The translations under genes and the position numbers were made by a program. 62,754 bases of DNA from Rhodanobacter denitrificans (lineage in GTDB: Bacteria; Pseudomonadota; Gammaproteobacteria; Xanthomonadales; Rhodanobacteraceae): contig QFPO01000019.1 of assembly GCA_003241385.1 (NCBI GenBank), forward strand, positions 1 through 62,754. The letters run 5' to 3'. Shown piece after piece: positions 44,184 through 52,972 of the stretch. Positions within the stretch are counted from its first letter, which is position 1; each line of letters opens with the position of its first letter. Below the pieces are notes generated by a model. The model saw only the letters and a program-made list of their open reading frames with translations, made no database searches and was not told the DNA's origin.

Positions 44184-45227
44184 GTGAACAGTCCATCCGC
44201 TTCCGCGTCACCCGCCCCTCCGGATCTGGACGCCTGGCGCGAACGCGCGCTCGGCTTCGAACGCGAGATCGCACGCGCCGTCGTCGGCCAGTCGGCGGCG
44301 CTGCGCCTGCTGACGATCGCGGTCTTCGCACGCGGCCACGTGCTGCTCGAAGGCGACGTCGGCGTCGGCAAGACCACCTTGCTGCAGGCCGCCGCGCGCG
44401 CGATCGGCGGTGACTACGGCCGCATCGAAGGCACGATCGATCTGATGCCGGCCGACCTGATCTACCACACCTCGCTCGACGAGCACGGCAGGCCGCGCGT
44501 CGAGCCGGGACCGGTGCTGCGACACGGCGAGCGGCTGTCCGTGTTCTTCTTCAACGAGATCAACCGCGCGCGGCCGCAAGTGCATTCGCTGCTGCTGCGT
44601 CTGATGGCCGAACGCAGCCTGTCGGCGTTCAATCGCGAGTATGCGTTCCCGTATCTGCAGGTGTTCGCCGACCGCAACCAGGTCGAGCGCGAGGAAACCT
44701 TCGAACTGCCGGCCGCCGCACGCGACCGCTTCTTCATGGAGATCGCGATCGCGACGCCGGCCGATCCGGACGTGCGCCGCGCGCTGATCTTCGATCCGCG
44801 CTATCACGACGTCGCGGCCCTGGTCGACGCGGTGGCGCCGGCCGTGCTCGATCCGGCGCAGCTCGACGCGGTGGCACGCGCGATCCAGCAGCACGTGCGT
44901 GCCAGCGACCGTCTGCAGCACTACGTCGAGGCGCTGTGGACGGCCGTGCGCGATCCGGCACGCACCGGCATCCGCATCGACGACGTCGACATCGAGCGGC
45001 TGATCGCCGGCGGCGCCAGTCCGCGCGGCATGGCGTACCTGGTGCGCGCCGCGCGCGTGCGCGCCTGGCTCGAGGGCCGCGACATGCTGGTACCGGAAGA
45101 CCTGCGCGCGGTGTTCTTCGAGACCGTCGCGCACCGCATCTTCCTCGCCCCGGTCTACGAGGCGCGCCGCGCGACGATCGTGCCGGCGCTGTGCCGCGCC
45201 GTCTTCGAAACGGTGCCGGTGCCCTGA
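44184..45227 (+). CDS. mxaR: MoxR-family AAA+ ATPase MxaR
   Basis: A cytoplasmic ATPase of about 347 residues thought to act as a chaperone in methanol dehydrogenase assembly or metal insertion. Walker A is GDVGVGKTT, Walker B FFFNEINRARP, and the lid region carries RGMAYLVRAARVRAWLEGRD. The start is uncertain: GTG at 44184 matches usual family length and N-terminal pattern (DAWRERALGFE), while an ATG at 44094 would add 30 unconserved residues. Neither has a convincing ribosome-binding site. It is followed by the DUF58 protein MxaS, the standard MoxR pairing. Confidence 0.9.
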   Translation: MNSPSASASPAPPDLDAWRERALGFEREIARAVVGQSAALRLLTIAVFARGHVLLEGDVGVGKTTLLQAAARAIGGDYGRIEGTIDLMPADLIYHTSLDEHGRPRVEPGPVLRHGERLSVFFFNEINRARPQVHSLLLRLMAERSLSAFNREYAFPYLQVFADRNQVEREETFELPAAARDRFFMEIAIATPADPDVRRALIFDPRYHDVAALVDAVAPAVLDPAQLDAVARAIQQHVRASDRLQHYVEALWTAVRDPARTGIRIDDVDIERLIAGGASPRGMAYLVRAARVRAWLEGRDMLVPEDLRAVFFETVAHRIFLAPVYEARRATIVPALCRAVFETVPVP

Positions 45228-45244
45228 GCGCCACGGAGCCCGCC

Positions 45245-46111
45245 GTGAGTGCCGCCGTCCGCGCGATCGACCCGGCAGCCGCCGAGGCGACGCTGGCCTA
45301 TGCGCTGCGCTGGCGCGTGCGCGGTCAGACGCCGGGCGCGCATCGCGGCGCCGACACCGGACCGACCGGCGCGTTCCGCCGGCTGGTGCCGTTCGAGCGC
45401 AGCCCCGACGCGCGCCGGCTCGACCTGCGCGCGAGCCTGCGCGATCCGTTCGGCGGACTCTACGTGCGCCAGTTCGAGCAGCGCAGTGCCGCCGCGGTCC
45501 AGGTGCTGATCGATGCCTCGGCGTCGACCGCATTCGACGCCGGCCACGGCAGCGCCTGGTCGCGCGCGATCGCGCTGACGCGGTGCGTCGCCGATGCGGC
45601 GCAGTCGATCGGCGACGCGTTCGGCGTGGTCGCCGGCGCCGCGACCGCGGCCGTCGAGCGACCGGCGCTGCGTCAGCGCGCCAGCGCCGCGATCGATGCG
45701 CTGGAGCGGCTCACGCCGCAGGGCCGCGGCATCGACGCGCTGATCGACGCGGCGCGCACGCTCGGCCCGCGGCGCCGGCTGGTCTTCGTGCTGTCGGACT
45801 TCGCGTTCGCACCGGCCGCGCTCGCCGCACTGCTCGAGGCGCTGGCCGCGCACGACGTCGTGCCGGTCCGGTTCGGCCACGACGCCCTGACGCGCCTGCC
45901 GCGCTACGGCCTGGCCGAGCTGGCCGATCTCGAGTCGGGTCGGCGCCGTCTGGTCTGGATCCGCCCGGCGTTGCGCACGCGCTGGCTCGCGGCCGAGGCC
46001 GCGCATCGCGACGCGGTCGCGGCACTGTGCCGCCGTCACGGTCAGCCGCTGCTCGACCTGTCCGGCGCGCTCGACGTCGAGGCGGTCAGCCGCCATCTGC
46101 TGGAGCGATGA
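45245..46111 (+). CDS. mxaS: DUF58-family methanol dehydrogenase assembly protein MxaS
   Basis: A 288-residue cytoplasmic protein with a VWA-like fold. Start is GTG at 45245, with GGAG seven bases upstream, 17 bases after mxaR. The core 'VQVLIDASASTAFD' is the degenerate MIDAS motif of DUF58, and 'RRLVFVLSDFAFAPAAL' follows. In moxR operons, MoxR and DUF58 proteins work together on VWA-domain partners, here MxaC and MxaL. Its stop overlaps the mxaA start (ATGA). Confidence 0.9.
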   Translation: MSAAVRAIDPAAAEATLAYALRWRVRGQTPGAHRGADTGPTGAFRRLVPFERSPDARRLDLRASLRDPFGGLYVRQFEQRSAAAVQVLIDASASTAFDAGHGSAWSRAIALTRCVADAAQSIGDAFGVVAGAATAAVERPALRQRASAAIDALERLTPQGRGIDALIDAARTLGPRRRLVFVLSDFAFAPAALAALLEALAAHDVVPVRFGHDALTRLPRYGLAELADLESGRRRLVWIRPALRTRWLAAEAAHRDAVAALCRRHGQPLLDLSGALDVEAVSRHLLER

Positions 46112-47049
46112 GCACGATGCGCGCCCTGCTCTCACCGCTCGGCCGCTCCGGCATGGCCGTCGCGCTCGGCCTGCTGACGGCGGCCGGCGCCTGCGCCGAC
46201 GACGGCCCGATCCGCGCGGTGCAGCCGCTCGACACGCGCGCGGTCGGCTACACGCTCGGCGACCGCGTCCCGCGCAGCGTGGTGCTGCGCGTCGACCGCG
46301 ACTGGCAGCTGCAGACCACCGCCTTGCCGGCGCCGGGCCCGCAGACCTACTGGCTCGAGCTGCGCGCGCTCGACGTGCACGAGCGGCTCGAAGGCGATGC
46401 ACGGATCTATCGGATCGACCTCGACTACCAGACGTTCTACGCGCCGATCCAGGCGCTCGAGCGCAGCCTGCCGGCATTCGAGGTGACGGTCCGCCGCGGC
46501 GAGCAGACCGCGCACGCGCGCGTGCCGCCGTTCCGCTTCACGATGTCGCCGCTGCGCGAAGTCAAGCTCAGCGCCGGCGGCGAGGAGCGCGCGCCGACCG
46601 CGCTGCGCCCCGACATCGAGCCCGGCTCGCGTCCGCTGCGGCCGGCGCTCGCCGCGCTCGCCGCAGCGGTCGCCGCGGCCGCCGCCTTCGCGCTGGCGCT
46701 GGCCTGGCATTACGCGCGCTGGCCGTTCGGACGGCGGCCGGCACGGCCGTTCGCGCAGGCAGCGCGCCGCCTGCGCCGCGTCCTGCCGGACTATCGCCAA
46801 GCCCTGCTGACCGTGCATCGCGCGTTCGACGCAACGGCCGGCCGCCGCGTGCTGGCCGAGGACGCCGCCGCGCTGATCGACGCGCAGCCGCGCTACGCGC
46901 CGCTGGCCGCCGACATCGGCCGTTTCTTCGCGGCCTCGCGTCAGGCGTTCTTCGGCAGCGGCGAACAGGACGCCGCTGCGCTGCTGCCGGCGGCCGAGCT
47001 GACCGCGCTGACGCGGCGGCTCGCCGCCGCCGAACGGAGGCCGGCATGA
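46108..47049 (+). CDS. mxaA: MxaA, membrane-anchored assembly protein for methanol dehydrogenase
   Basis: A 313-residue protein. It has a signal sequence (GMAVALGLLTAAGACA), then a periplasmic domain (IRAVQPLDTRAVGYTLGDRV) of about 150 residues. One membrane helix near 175-198 (LAALAAAVAAAAAFALALAW) is followed by a cytoplasmic tail of about 110 residues (RRLRRVLPDYRQALLTVHRAFD). MxaA is required for calcium insertion into MxaF in Methylorubrum; that role is established for the family. It overlaps both neighbours by ATGA. Confidence 0.9.
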   Translation: MSTMRALLSPLGRSGMAVALGLLTAAGACADDGPIRAVQPLDTRAVGYTLGDRVPRSVVLRVDRDWQLQTTALPAPGPQTYWLELRALDVHERLEGDARIYRIDLDYQTFYAPIQALERSLPAFEVTVRRGEQTAHARVPPFRFTMSPLREVKLSAGGEERAPTALRPDIEPGSRPLRPALAALAAAVAAAAAFALALAWHYARWPFGRRPARPFAQAARRLRRVLPDYRQALLTVHRAFDATAGRRVLAEDAAALIDAQPRYAPLAADIGRFFAASRQAFFGSGEQDAAALLPAAELTALTRRLAAAERRPA

Positions 47050-48062
47050 CGCTCGCGGACTGGCTGCTGCTGCGTCCGCCGGCGCTGCTCCTGCTGCCGC
47101 TGGCGCTGCTGCCGTGGCGGTACACGGGCCGGCGCGTCTCGGCCTGGCCGTGGTCCGGCGCGCTGCCGGCCGATCCGGCCTCGGCCTGGCTCGATCGCGC
47201 CCTGCGCCTGCTCGGCTCGCTCGCGATCGCGGCCTTCGTGCTCGCACTGGCCGGCCCGGGCCTGCGCGGCCAGCAGGTCGAGCGCATCAGCACCGGCGCG
47301 CGCGTCGCGATGGTGATCGACCGCAGCGGCAGCATGAACAGCACGTTCGCCGGCCGCGCGCCGGACGGCGGCGAGGAATCCAAGGCCGCCGCGGCGCGGC
47401 GCCTGCTGAAGGCGTTCGTGACGCGTCGCGAGCACGACCGCGTCGGCATCGTCGCGTTCTCGACCTCGCCGATGTTCGTGCTGCCGATGACCGACCGCCA
47501 CGCCGCCGTGCATGCCGCGATCGACGCGATCGACCAGCCCGGCCTGGCCTATACCGACGTCGCACGCGGCCTGGCGATGGCGTTCGACCTGTTCGACGCG
47601 CGCGATCCGATCGCCTCGCAGGCGATCGTGCTGGTCTCCGACGGCGCGGCCGTGATCGACCGGCGCGTGCAGGAGAAACTGCGCGCCGCGTTCGCGTCGC
47701 GGCCGCTGCACCTGTACTGGCTGTTCCTGCGCACCGAACGCAGTCCGGGCCTGTTCGATGCGCCGGCCGATCCTCGCGAGGACACGCCGCAGCGCATGCC
47801 CGAGCGCCATCTGCACCGGTTCTTCGAGTCGCTCGGCGTGCCGTACCGCGCGTTCGAGGCCGACAGCGCGCAGGAACTGGCCGCCGCGATCGCGGCGATC
47901 GACCAGGCCGAGCGCGGCGAGGTGCGCTGGCTCGAGGCCCTGCCCCAGCGTGACCTGTCGAGGTTCGCATTCGCGGCGGCCGCGCTGGCCTGCGCGCTGC
48001 TGGCGGTCGCGAAATCCTTCGAGGTGCGGATCGGTCCGCCGCTGCCGGTGCTGCGGACATGA
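47046..48062 (+). CDS. mxaC: VWA-domain membrane protein MxaC
   Basis: A 338-residue protein with two N-terminal membrane helices (residues about 12-24 and 58-76), a VWA domain, and a C-terminal helix (about 312-326). The MIDAS motif is intact as DRSGSMNS near residue 92. It is followed by 'HDRVGIVAFSTSPMFVLPMTD' with the conserved Thr/Ser and 'IVLVSDGAAVID'. It acts with MxaR and MxaS in maturation of the dehydrogenase, probably in metal loading. ATGA overlaps on both sides imply coupled translation. Confidence 0.9.
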   Translation: MTLADWLLLRPPALLLLPLALLPWRYTGRRVSAWPWSGALPADPASAWLDRALRLLGSLAIAAFVLALAGPGLRGQQVERISTGARVAMVIDRSGSMNSTFAGRAPDGGEESKAAAARRLLKAFVTRREHDRVGIVAFSTSPMFVLPMTDRHAAVHAAIDAIDQPGLAYTDVARGLAMAFDLFDARDPIASQAIVLVSDGAAVIDRRVQEKLRAAFASRPLHLYWLFLRTERSPGLFDAPADPREDTPQRMPERHLHRFFESLGVPYRAFEADSAQELAAAIAAIDQAERGEVRWLEALPQRDLSRFAFAAAALACALLAVAKSFEVRIGPPLPVLRT

Positions 48063-48637
48063 AGCGCGCAGCGTCCGTCCGCATGCACGCGCTGACGCCG
48101 GTCCTGCTCTGGGCCGGACTCGCGATCGCCCTGGCCGCGGTCGCGGCCGCCACCGCGGCACTGCTGCAGCGCACGCACGACAACCGCCGCATCGCCGCGC
48201 TCGCCGAAGGCCGCGACGTCGAGATCGGCGAGGACGCCTCGGCGGCGCTGACGTTCGCGCGTGCGCACTACCTGCTCGTGCGCGACCGGCTCGACGATGC
48301 GCGCGCACCGACCGAGCGCCTCGCGCTCGGCGACGCGCGGCGCTTCGCGTTCGCGGCGCTCTACGACAAGGGCAATGCGCATCTGCGCCGCGCGCTGGAG
48401 ATCGTCGACGCGCACCGCTACGACGACACGATCGCCCAGGTCAATCTCGCCAAGGAACACTACCTGCGCGCGCTGCGCATCGATCCCGGCGACTGGGACG
48501 CCAAGCTCAATCTCGACGTCGCGATGCGCCTGGTCCGCGACTTTCCCGACGGCGAGGCCGAAGGCGACGAGGAGCCGCCCGAGCAACCGGACCGGCTCTG
48601 GACCGATCTGCCCGGCCTGCCGCGAGGCGGACCGTGA
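48059..48637 (+). CDS. mxaK: MxaK, TPR-like assembly protein
   Basis: A 192-residue protein with one N-terminal membrane helix (LTPVLLWAGLAIALAAVAAA) and a periplasmic helical domain containing 'ALYDKGNAHLRRALEIVD' and 'NLAKEHYLRALRIDPGDWDAKLNLDVAMRL', a TPR-like pair. It ends with an acidic linker. The position between mxaC and mxaL, with 4-base overlaps at both ends, matches the canonical mxaACKL order. Its precise task is unknown; mutants of the family are affected in calcium insertion. Confidence 0.88.
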   Translation: MKRAASVRMHALTPVLLWAGLAIALAAVAAATAALLQRTHDNRRIAALAEGRDVEIGEDASAALTFARAHYLLVRDRLDDARAPTERLALGDARRFAFAALYDKGNAHLRRALEIVDAHRYDDTIAQVNLAKEHYLRALRIDPGDWDAKLNLDVAMRLVRDFPDGEAEGDEEPPEQPDRLWTDLPGLPRGGP

Positions 48638-49614
48638 GCGGGCGCACCGACGCGCGGTTCTGGCTGCTGCTGGCCGCCACCGCGTTCGCCTGCCTCGGCC
48701 TCGCCGATCCGCAGATCGACTACCGGCGCCAGCGCTACGACGCGCTGTTCGTCGTCGACATCACCGGCAGCATGAACGTGCGCGACTACCGTCTGGACGG
48801 CGCGCCGCAGAGCCGGCTCGACCACGTCAAGGCCGTGCTGGCGGCGCTGATCGCCGACCTGCCGTGCGGCTCGCGCGCCGGCTTCGGCGTCTTCGCCGAA
48901 CGGCGCCCGTTCCTGCTGATCGCGCCGGTCGAGACCTGCGCGAACTTCGCGCCGCTGGCCGGCATGCTGCAGCAGCTGGACTGGCGCATGGCCTGGGAAG
49001 GCGACAGCTACGTCGCCAGCGGTCTGTACCAGTCGATCGACCTGGCCGCGGCGTTCGACACCGATCTGGTCTTCCTGACCGACGGCCAGGAGGCGCCGCC
49101 GCTGCACTGGAGCGGCGCGGCGCCGTTCGAGGGCGAGCCCGGCGCCGTGCACGGCCTGATCGTCGGCGTCGGCGACGTGATTCCGTCGCCGATCCCGAAG
49201 TTCGACCGCGACGGCCGCGAGAACGGCTTTCTCGAACCCGGCGACGTCGTACAGGAGAACCGCAGCGGCACGCCGCCGCCGGACGCCGAGCGGCGCGAGG
49301 GCTGGCACCCGCGCAATGCGCCGTGGGGCGCCGCCGCGGCGAGTGGCGAGGAACATCTCTCGGCCGTGCACGAGGCGCATCTGCGCGCGCTGGCCGCGGC
49401 GACCGGCCTGGGCTACGTGCGGCTGACGCCGGGCCTGCCTCTGGAGCGCGAGCTGGCGACCCAAGCCGCCCCGCGCGAAGCCGACGCACGCCTGCCGCTG
49501 GCTCCGTGGTTCGCGGCGACGGCGCTGATCCTGTTGACGGCGGTCTGGCGCCCCGAGGGCGCCGGCCGTCGTCCCCTGTCCCTGATTTCGCTTCGACCGA
49601 GGAGACCCGTATGA
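48634..49614 (+). CDS. mxaL: VWA-domain protein MxaL
   Basis: A 326-residue protein starting at GTG 48634, which overlaps the mxaK stop. The N-terminal hydrophobic segment FWLLLAATAFACLGLAD acts as anchor or signal. The VWA domain has the MIDAS motif DITGSMN, here with a Thr in the second position, and 'DTDLVFLTDGQEAPPL'. A C-terminal hydrophobic helix (PWFAATALILLTAVW) would anchor it. It works with MxaA, C and K in activation of the calcium methanol dehydrogenase. The mxaD start overlaps its stop. Confidence 0.9.
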   Translation: MSGRTDARFWLLLAATAFACLGLADPQIDYRRQRYDALFVVDITGSMNVRDYRLDGAPQSRLDHVKAVLAALIADLPCGSRAGFGVFAERRPFLLIAPVETCANFAPLAGMLQQLDWRMAWEGDSYVASGLYQSIDLAAAFDTDLVFLTDGQEAPPLHWSGAAPFEGEPGAVHGLIVGVGDVIPSPIPKFDRDGRENGFLEPGDVVQENRSGTPPPDAERREGWHPRNAPWGAAAASGEEHLSAVHEAHLRALAAATGLGYVRLTPGLPLERELATQAAPREADARLPLAPWFAATALILLTAVWRPEGAGRRPLSLISLRPRRPV

Positions 49615-50150
49615 GCTACCGCTTGCCCCGTTTCACGCTGGCCGCCGCGTTGGCGGCCGCGCTGCCGATCGCCTCGGCGTTCGCGCACGGCCCGACGCCG
49701 CACAAGGCCGACGAGACCGTGACGATCGCGCGCCCGCCGGCCGAGGTCTGGAAGGCCGTCGCCGATTTCGACGCGCTGGCGAAGTGGAACCCCGCGGTCA
49801 AGAGCAGCGTCGCCAGCAACGGCAACGCGCCCGGCTCCGAACGCACCGTCGTGCTCGCCGCCGGCGGCGAGCTGATCGACAGCCTCGACACCTACGACGC
49901 GGCCGCGATGAGCTACGGCTATCGTCTCTACCAGGAGAACGTCGAGGCGTTCCCGGTCAGCTACTACACGGCCGAGCTCAGCGTGAAGCCGGCCGACGGC
50001 GGCAGCGAAGTCCTCTGGTCGGCGCGCTACTACCGCGGCGACACCCACAACGATCCGCCGGAGAATCTCAACGACGCAGCCGCGCAGAAGGCGATCCACG
50101 ACCTGTTCCGCGCCGGCCTGGACAACCTCAAGCGGACGCTCGAGAAGTAG
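49611..50150 (+). CDS. mxaD: MxaD, periplasmic SRPBCC protein
   Basis: A 179-residue exported protein with GAGGAG about eight bases before ATG 49611. The signal peptide ends near AFAHG. The mature protein has the START/SRPBCC pattern: 'ETVTIARPPAEVWKAVADFDALAKWNPAVKSS', and a C-terminal helix 'IHDLFRAGLDNLKRTLEK'. MxaD has been reported to stimulate electron transfer between methanol dehydrogenase and cytochrome cL. It is the last recognisable mxa gene here; mxaE, H and B equivalents are absent from the window. Confidence 0.9.
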   Translation: MSYRLPRFTLAAALAAALPIASAFAHGPTPHKADETVTIARPPAEVWKAVADFDALAKWNPAVKSSVASNGNAPGSERTVVLAAGGELIDSLDTYDAAAMSYGYRLYQENVEAFPVSYYTAELSVKPADGGSEVLWSARYYRGDTHNDPPENLNDAAAQKAIHDLFRAGLDNLKRTLEK

Positions 50151-50201
50151 CCGCAGCGGACGCCGCCCCGGCGCGTGCCTGCGCTCGCGCCCCGGGGTAC
50201 T

Positions 50202-50226
50202 GGGGCCGCCTGCGAGAGACGGCCCC
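50202..50226. other. Hairpin after the mxa operon
   Basis: GGGGCCG / CGGCCCC, a 7-bp stem with an 11-base loop, lies 52 bases after mxaD. There is no U-run on either strand. It may help end both the mxa transcript and the convergent membrane-protein gene. Confidence 0.35.
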
Positions 50227-50312
50227 GTCGAACGAGCCCTGCGCGGCTCGACTCGGAAACGTGCAAGGAAACGTCGAACCTGCCGGCGGCTACGGGACCC
50301 GCAGCGATTCGA

Positions 50313-50876
50313 TCAGGTGCCGACCAGCCGTCGTACTGCGCGGTACTCCAGCAGTACACGCCGACGCGACAGGACGATCAGTGCCCAGGTCGCCAGCAGG
50401 CAGGCGCCTGCGGCGACGAGGAGGATCATGCCCGCCTCACGCCACCGATCGTCCGCAAGCCACCATACGACGGCGTTGGCGGCGACGGCGTAGACGAACA
50501 GTACGCCGGCAGCCGCACCGGCGAACCGAAGATCGCGCAGGTTCGCCCTCAACTGGGACAGCCGAAGTCGTGCGTAGACGTCGGCGCGCTCGGATGCGTC
50601 CCATGCGCGGCGCCGCGGCGCACGCAGGATGATGGCCCAGGCGATGGGGATGTACAGCGCGAAGAACGGCAGCATGAGCCAGTGCGCAGGCCCCATGCTT
50701 TGGCTCAGGAGCGAACGGCCGAACACCAGCAAGGCGCCCGCGGTGAGCGCCAGTTCGATGCCGCGACGCACACGCAGCCGCCTCCTCTGGCGTGCGACAC
50801 GCCGGGTCAGTTCCCGCTGACTGGCCGATTGCCGTTCGCTTTGCCAGGTAGCCTTGAGCAGATCATCGAAGTTCAC
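50313..50876 (-). CDS. ECF-associated four-helix membrane protein
   Basis: A 187-residue membrane protein starting with GTG 50876, whose GTGA overlaps the sigma-factor stop. The basic cytoplasmic N terminus (residues 1-40, many Arg) is followed by hydrophobic segments at about 42-58, 68-85, 118-137 and 147-167. Position suggests an anti-sigma or accessory role for the ECF factor. It lacks the HxxxCxxC zinc anti-sigma motif and any periplasmic sensor domain. No family was recognised beyond this. Confidence 0.75.
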   Translation of the reverse strand: MNFDDLLKATWQSERQSASQRELTRRVARQRRRLRVRRGIELALTAGALLVFGRSLLSQSMGPAHWLMLPFFALYIPIAWAIILRAPRRRAWDASERADVYARLRLSQLRANLRDLRFAGAAAGVLFVYAVAANAVVWWLADDRWREAGMILLVAAGACLLATWALIVLSRRRVLLEYRAVRRLVGT

Positions 50877-51361
50877 GGCGCCTGCTCCTTCCCGTACAGG
50901 ATCTTCAGCCGCGCGCGTGCGCGATTCAGACGGACGCCGACGTTCTCGACGCTGGTTCCCAGCATGGTCGCGATCTCCTGATAGTCGAACCCTTCCAGTT
51001 GCAGCATCAGCGGCTGCCGCTGATTGATCGGCAACGTCGCCAGCGCCTGGAACAGCCACTGCCGCTGCGCCGAATCGATGCTGGATGCGGCATCGGCCAC
51101 GTCGTGCAGGCTGCCGTCGAAGGGCACCTGAATCGGTGCCTTGACTGCGGATCGGACGTGGCTGGCGCCGAGGTTGTGCGCAATCCGCAGCACGAAAGGC
51201 AGCAACATGGCCGGTTCGCGCAGGTGAGGCAGGCTCTCCCAGATCGCGAGCAGCACTTCCTGCAGGAGGTCTTCGCGCAAGGCCGGGTTGAGCTCGTAAC
51301 CGCACACCGCACGCCACAGATGCGGGTGAAAGGTCTGAACCTTGGGCCAGAGTGCATCCAT
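50873..51361 (-). CDS. ECF-type RNA polymerase sigma factor
   Basis: A 162-residue sigma factor. Region 2 spans about 15-80 with 'LREDLLQEVLLAIWESLPHL' (polymerase binding) and 'LPFVLRIAHNLGASHVR' (-10 recognition). Region 4 spans about 105-155 with 'LPINQRQPLMLQLEGFDYQEIATMLGTS' and 'ENVGVRLNRARARLK', the helix-turn-helix for the -35 box. There is no region 1 or 3, as in ECF factors. It is divergent from the amidohydrolase gene across a region with matching promoter-like elements on both strands, suggesting self-activation and control of that operon. Confidence 0.88.
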   Translation of the reverse strand: MDALWPKVQTFHPHLWRAVCGYELNPALREDLLQEVLLAIWESLPHLREPAMLLPFVLRIAHNLGASHVRSAVKAPIQVPFDGSLHDVADAASSIDSAQRQWLFQALATLPINQRQPLMLQLEGFDYQEIATMLGTSVENVGVRLNRARARLKILYGKEQAP

Positions 51362-51407
51362 CGGCGACTTCGGTGATCCGTCGAACCGCGAGCGGCGTCC
51401 GACTCCG

Positions 51408-51436
51408 TGAGTCGGCAAACCGTCGCGATTTCTTAC
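51408..51436 (-). promoter_or_regulatory. Candidate ECF promoter for the sigma gene
   Basis: On the minus strand GTAAGAAA (51436-51429), 14 bases, then CGACTCA (51414-51408). The same bipartite sequence with identical spacing lies on the plus strand at 51461-51489. If the second box is a -10 element, transcription would start about 40 bases before the sigma ATG. Confidence 0.6.
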
Positions 51437-51460
51437 ACCCGGACCTTCTCTTTTTTTCGA

Positions 51461-51489
51461 GTAAGAAACCACCCCCACGCGGCGACTCA
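51461..51489 (+). promoter_or_regulatory. Candidate ECF promoter for the amidohydrolase operon
   Basis: GTAAGAAA (51461-51468), 14 bases, then CGACTCA (51483-51489), mirroring the element for the divergent sigma gene. It lies 33 bases before the amidohydrolase ATG, leaving a leader of about 27 bases with a GGAAG ribosome-binding site. Confidence 0.6.
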
Positions 51490-51522
51490 GGAGGCCGACC
51501 CCACCGACAGGAAGCAAGACCG

Positions 51523-52971
51523 ATGCAACGCTCGAACCCCGCAGGATCGCTGCTCCGATCCGTCCTGATGCTCTCCTTGAGTCCCGGGCTGGCCTTGGCA
51601 TCGTCCGCGCCGAACGTGCTGGCCCTGGACCAGCTGCGCCTCGTCGATGCCGAGCGCGATCGCGTCGCCGCACCGAGTTGCGTGCGTATCGAAGGCAGGC
51701 GCATCGCGCGGATCGACAAGGCTGGACGGAAGTCGTGCCTGGATGGCGCCCGTGTCGTCGACCTGCCCGGTCGCTACGTCATGCCGGGGCTGATCGACAT
51801 GCACGCCCACCTCACGCTGGGCCCGATGGAGATCAAACGCGAACGCGGTCGCGCCGCGATGCAGGCACTGCCCGACGACGAGATCGCCGAACACAACGCC
51901 GCTCGCCTGATCGCGTTCGGCGTCACCACGATCCGCAACCCCGGCGGCGATCTGGCTGCAGCGGCACGTTACAAGGCACGCCTGACCGCCGGCGATCTGA
52001 CCGGGCCCGAATCCTTCAACGCCGGCCCCGTGATCCACAATGCCGATCTCCCGGGCCTGGCGACGGCGGCGCGCAATCCGGAAGACATGGCGCGTGTCGT
52101 GAGTGCTCAGGTCGAGGCCGGCGCCGACTGGATCAAGCTCTACACCGGCCTTTCGCCGGCGTTGCTCAAGGCCGGTGTGGAGGCCGCGCACCGGCACGAC
52201 CGGCCGGCGGTCGCACACCTGGAGGCCATCGCCTGGCCGGACGCCCTGGCGACGGGCCTGGACGGCATCGTCCATCTGATGCCGCTCAGCCCGGACCTGC
52301 TCACGGCGCAGGAACGCACGGCCTGGCAGGCGACCGCACGGGGCGGCACCTATTCGTTCTTCGAATGGTGGGAGCATTTCGATCCCGACGGCGCCAGCGC
52401 CGATCGCATCGTGACCGCCTTCGAGCGCCACCGCCCGGTGTTCGACGCCACACTCGTGGCGTTCCATGCCGCATTCGTGCAGGACCAGGACAACCCCTAC
52501 AAGGACGACGCCCGCCGCTACGCCCATCCGCGTCTGCTCGCCCACTGGAACGACTGGTTCACCTTCGCCATCGGCTGGCAGCCCGAGGACTTCGAACGCG
52601 CCCGCGCCGTATGGCCGAAAGTGCAACGGATGGCGGTGCGGCTGCATGCCACCGGCGCCCGCATGACGGTGGGCACGGACATGAGCAATCCGTGGATCGC
52701 ACCCGGCATCAGCCTGCACCGCGAACTGCAGCTGCTGGCCGATGCCGGCGTGCCCGCGAACCGTCTGCTGCTCGCCGCCACGCGCAATGCCGCCGACGCC
52801 CTCGGCGCCGGATCGCGACTGGGGCGGGTCGCGCCGGGTTACGAGGCCGACCTGCTGATTCTCGAAGCCAATCCGCTGGAAGACATCGGACACACACGCG
52901 CCATTCACGCCGTCGTCGTCGACGGCACGCTCCTGACCGCCCCGACCCTGACCCGACTCAAAGGACAATGA
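51523..52971 (+). CDS. Exported amidohydrolase-family metal-dependent hydrolase
   Basis: A 482-residue protein with a signal peptide (SVLMLSLSPGLALASSA). It has the amidohydrolase superfamily signature: 'VVDLPGRYVMPGLIDMHAHL' (HxH metal pair), a possible bridging Lys in ADWIKLYTGL, His in VAHLEA and GIVHLMPL, and Asp in MTVGTDMSNP, then 'GRVAPGYEADLLILEANP'. These features fit the imidazolonepropionase/prolidase-like branch acting on amides or peptides. It is first in a three-gene unit with an NTF2-like and a small membrane protein. Substrate unknown. By eye its codon use is less GC-extreme than that of the mxa genes. Confidence 0.88.
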   Translation: MQRSNPAGSLLRSVLMLSLSPGLALASSAPNVLALDQLRLVDAERDRVAAPSCVRIEGRRIARIDKAGRKSCLDGARVVDLPGRYVMPGLIDMHAHLTLGPMEIKRERGRAAMQALPDDEIAEHNAARLIAFGVTTIRNPGGDLAAAARYKARLTAGDLTGPESFNAGPVIHNADLPGLATAARNPEDMARVVSAQVEAGADWIKLYTGLSPALLKAGVEAAHRHDRPAVAHLEAIAWPDALATGLDGIVHLMPLSPDLLTAQERTAWQATARGGTYSFFEWWEHFDPDGASADRIVTAFERHRPVFDATLVAFHAAFVQDQDNPYKDDARRYAHPRLLAHWNDWFTFAIGWQPEDFERARAVWPKVQRMAVRLHATGARMTVGTDMSNPWIAPGISLHRELQLLADAGVPANRLLLAATRNAADALGAGSRLGRVAPGYEADLLILEANPLEDIGHTRAIHAVVVDGTLLTAPTLTRLKGQ

Positions 52972-52972
52972 C

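Noticed and set aside
50255..50274. GGAAACGT direct repeat after mxaD
   Set aside because: Two copies at a 12-base period with no gene start facing it; likely chance.
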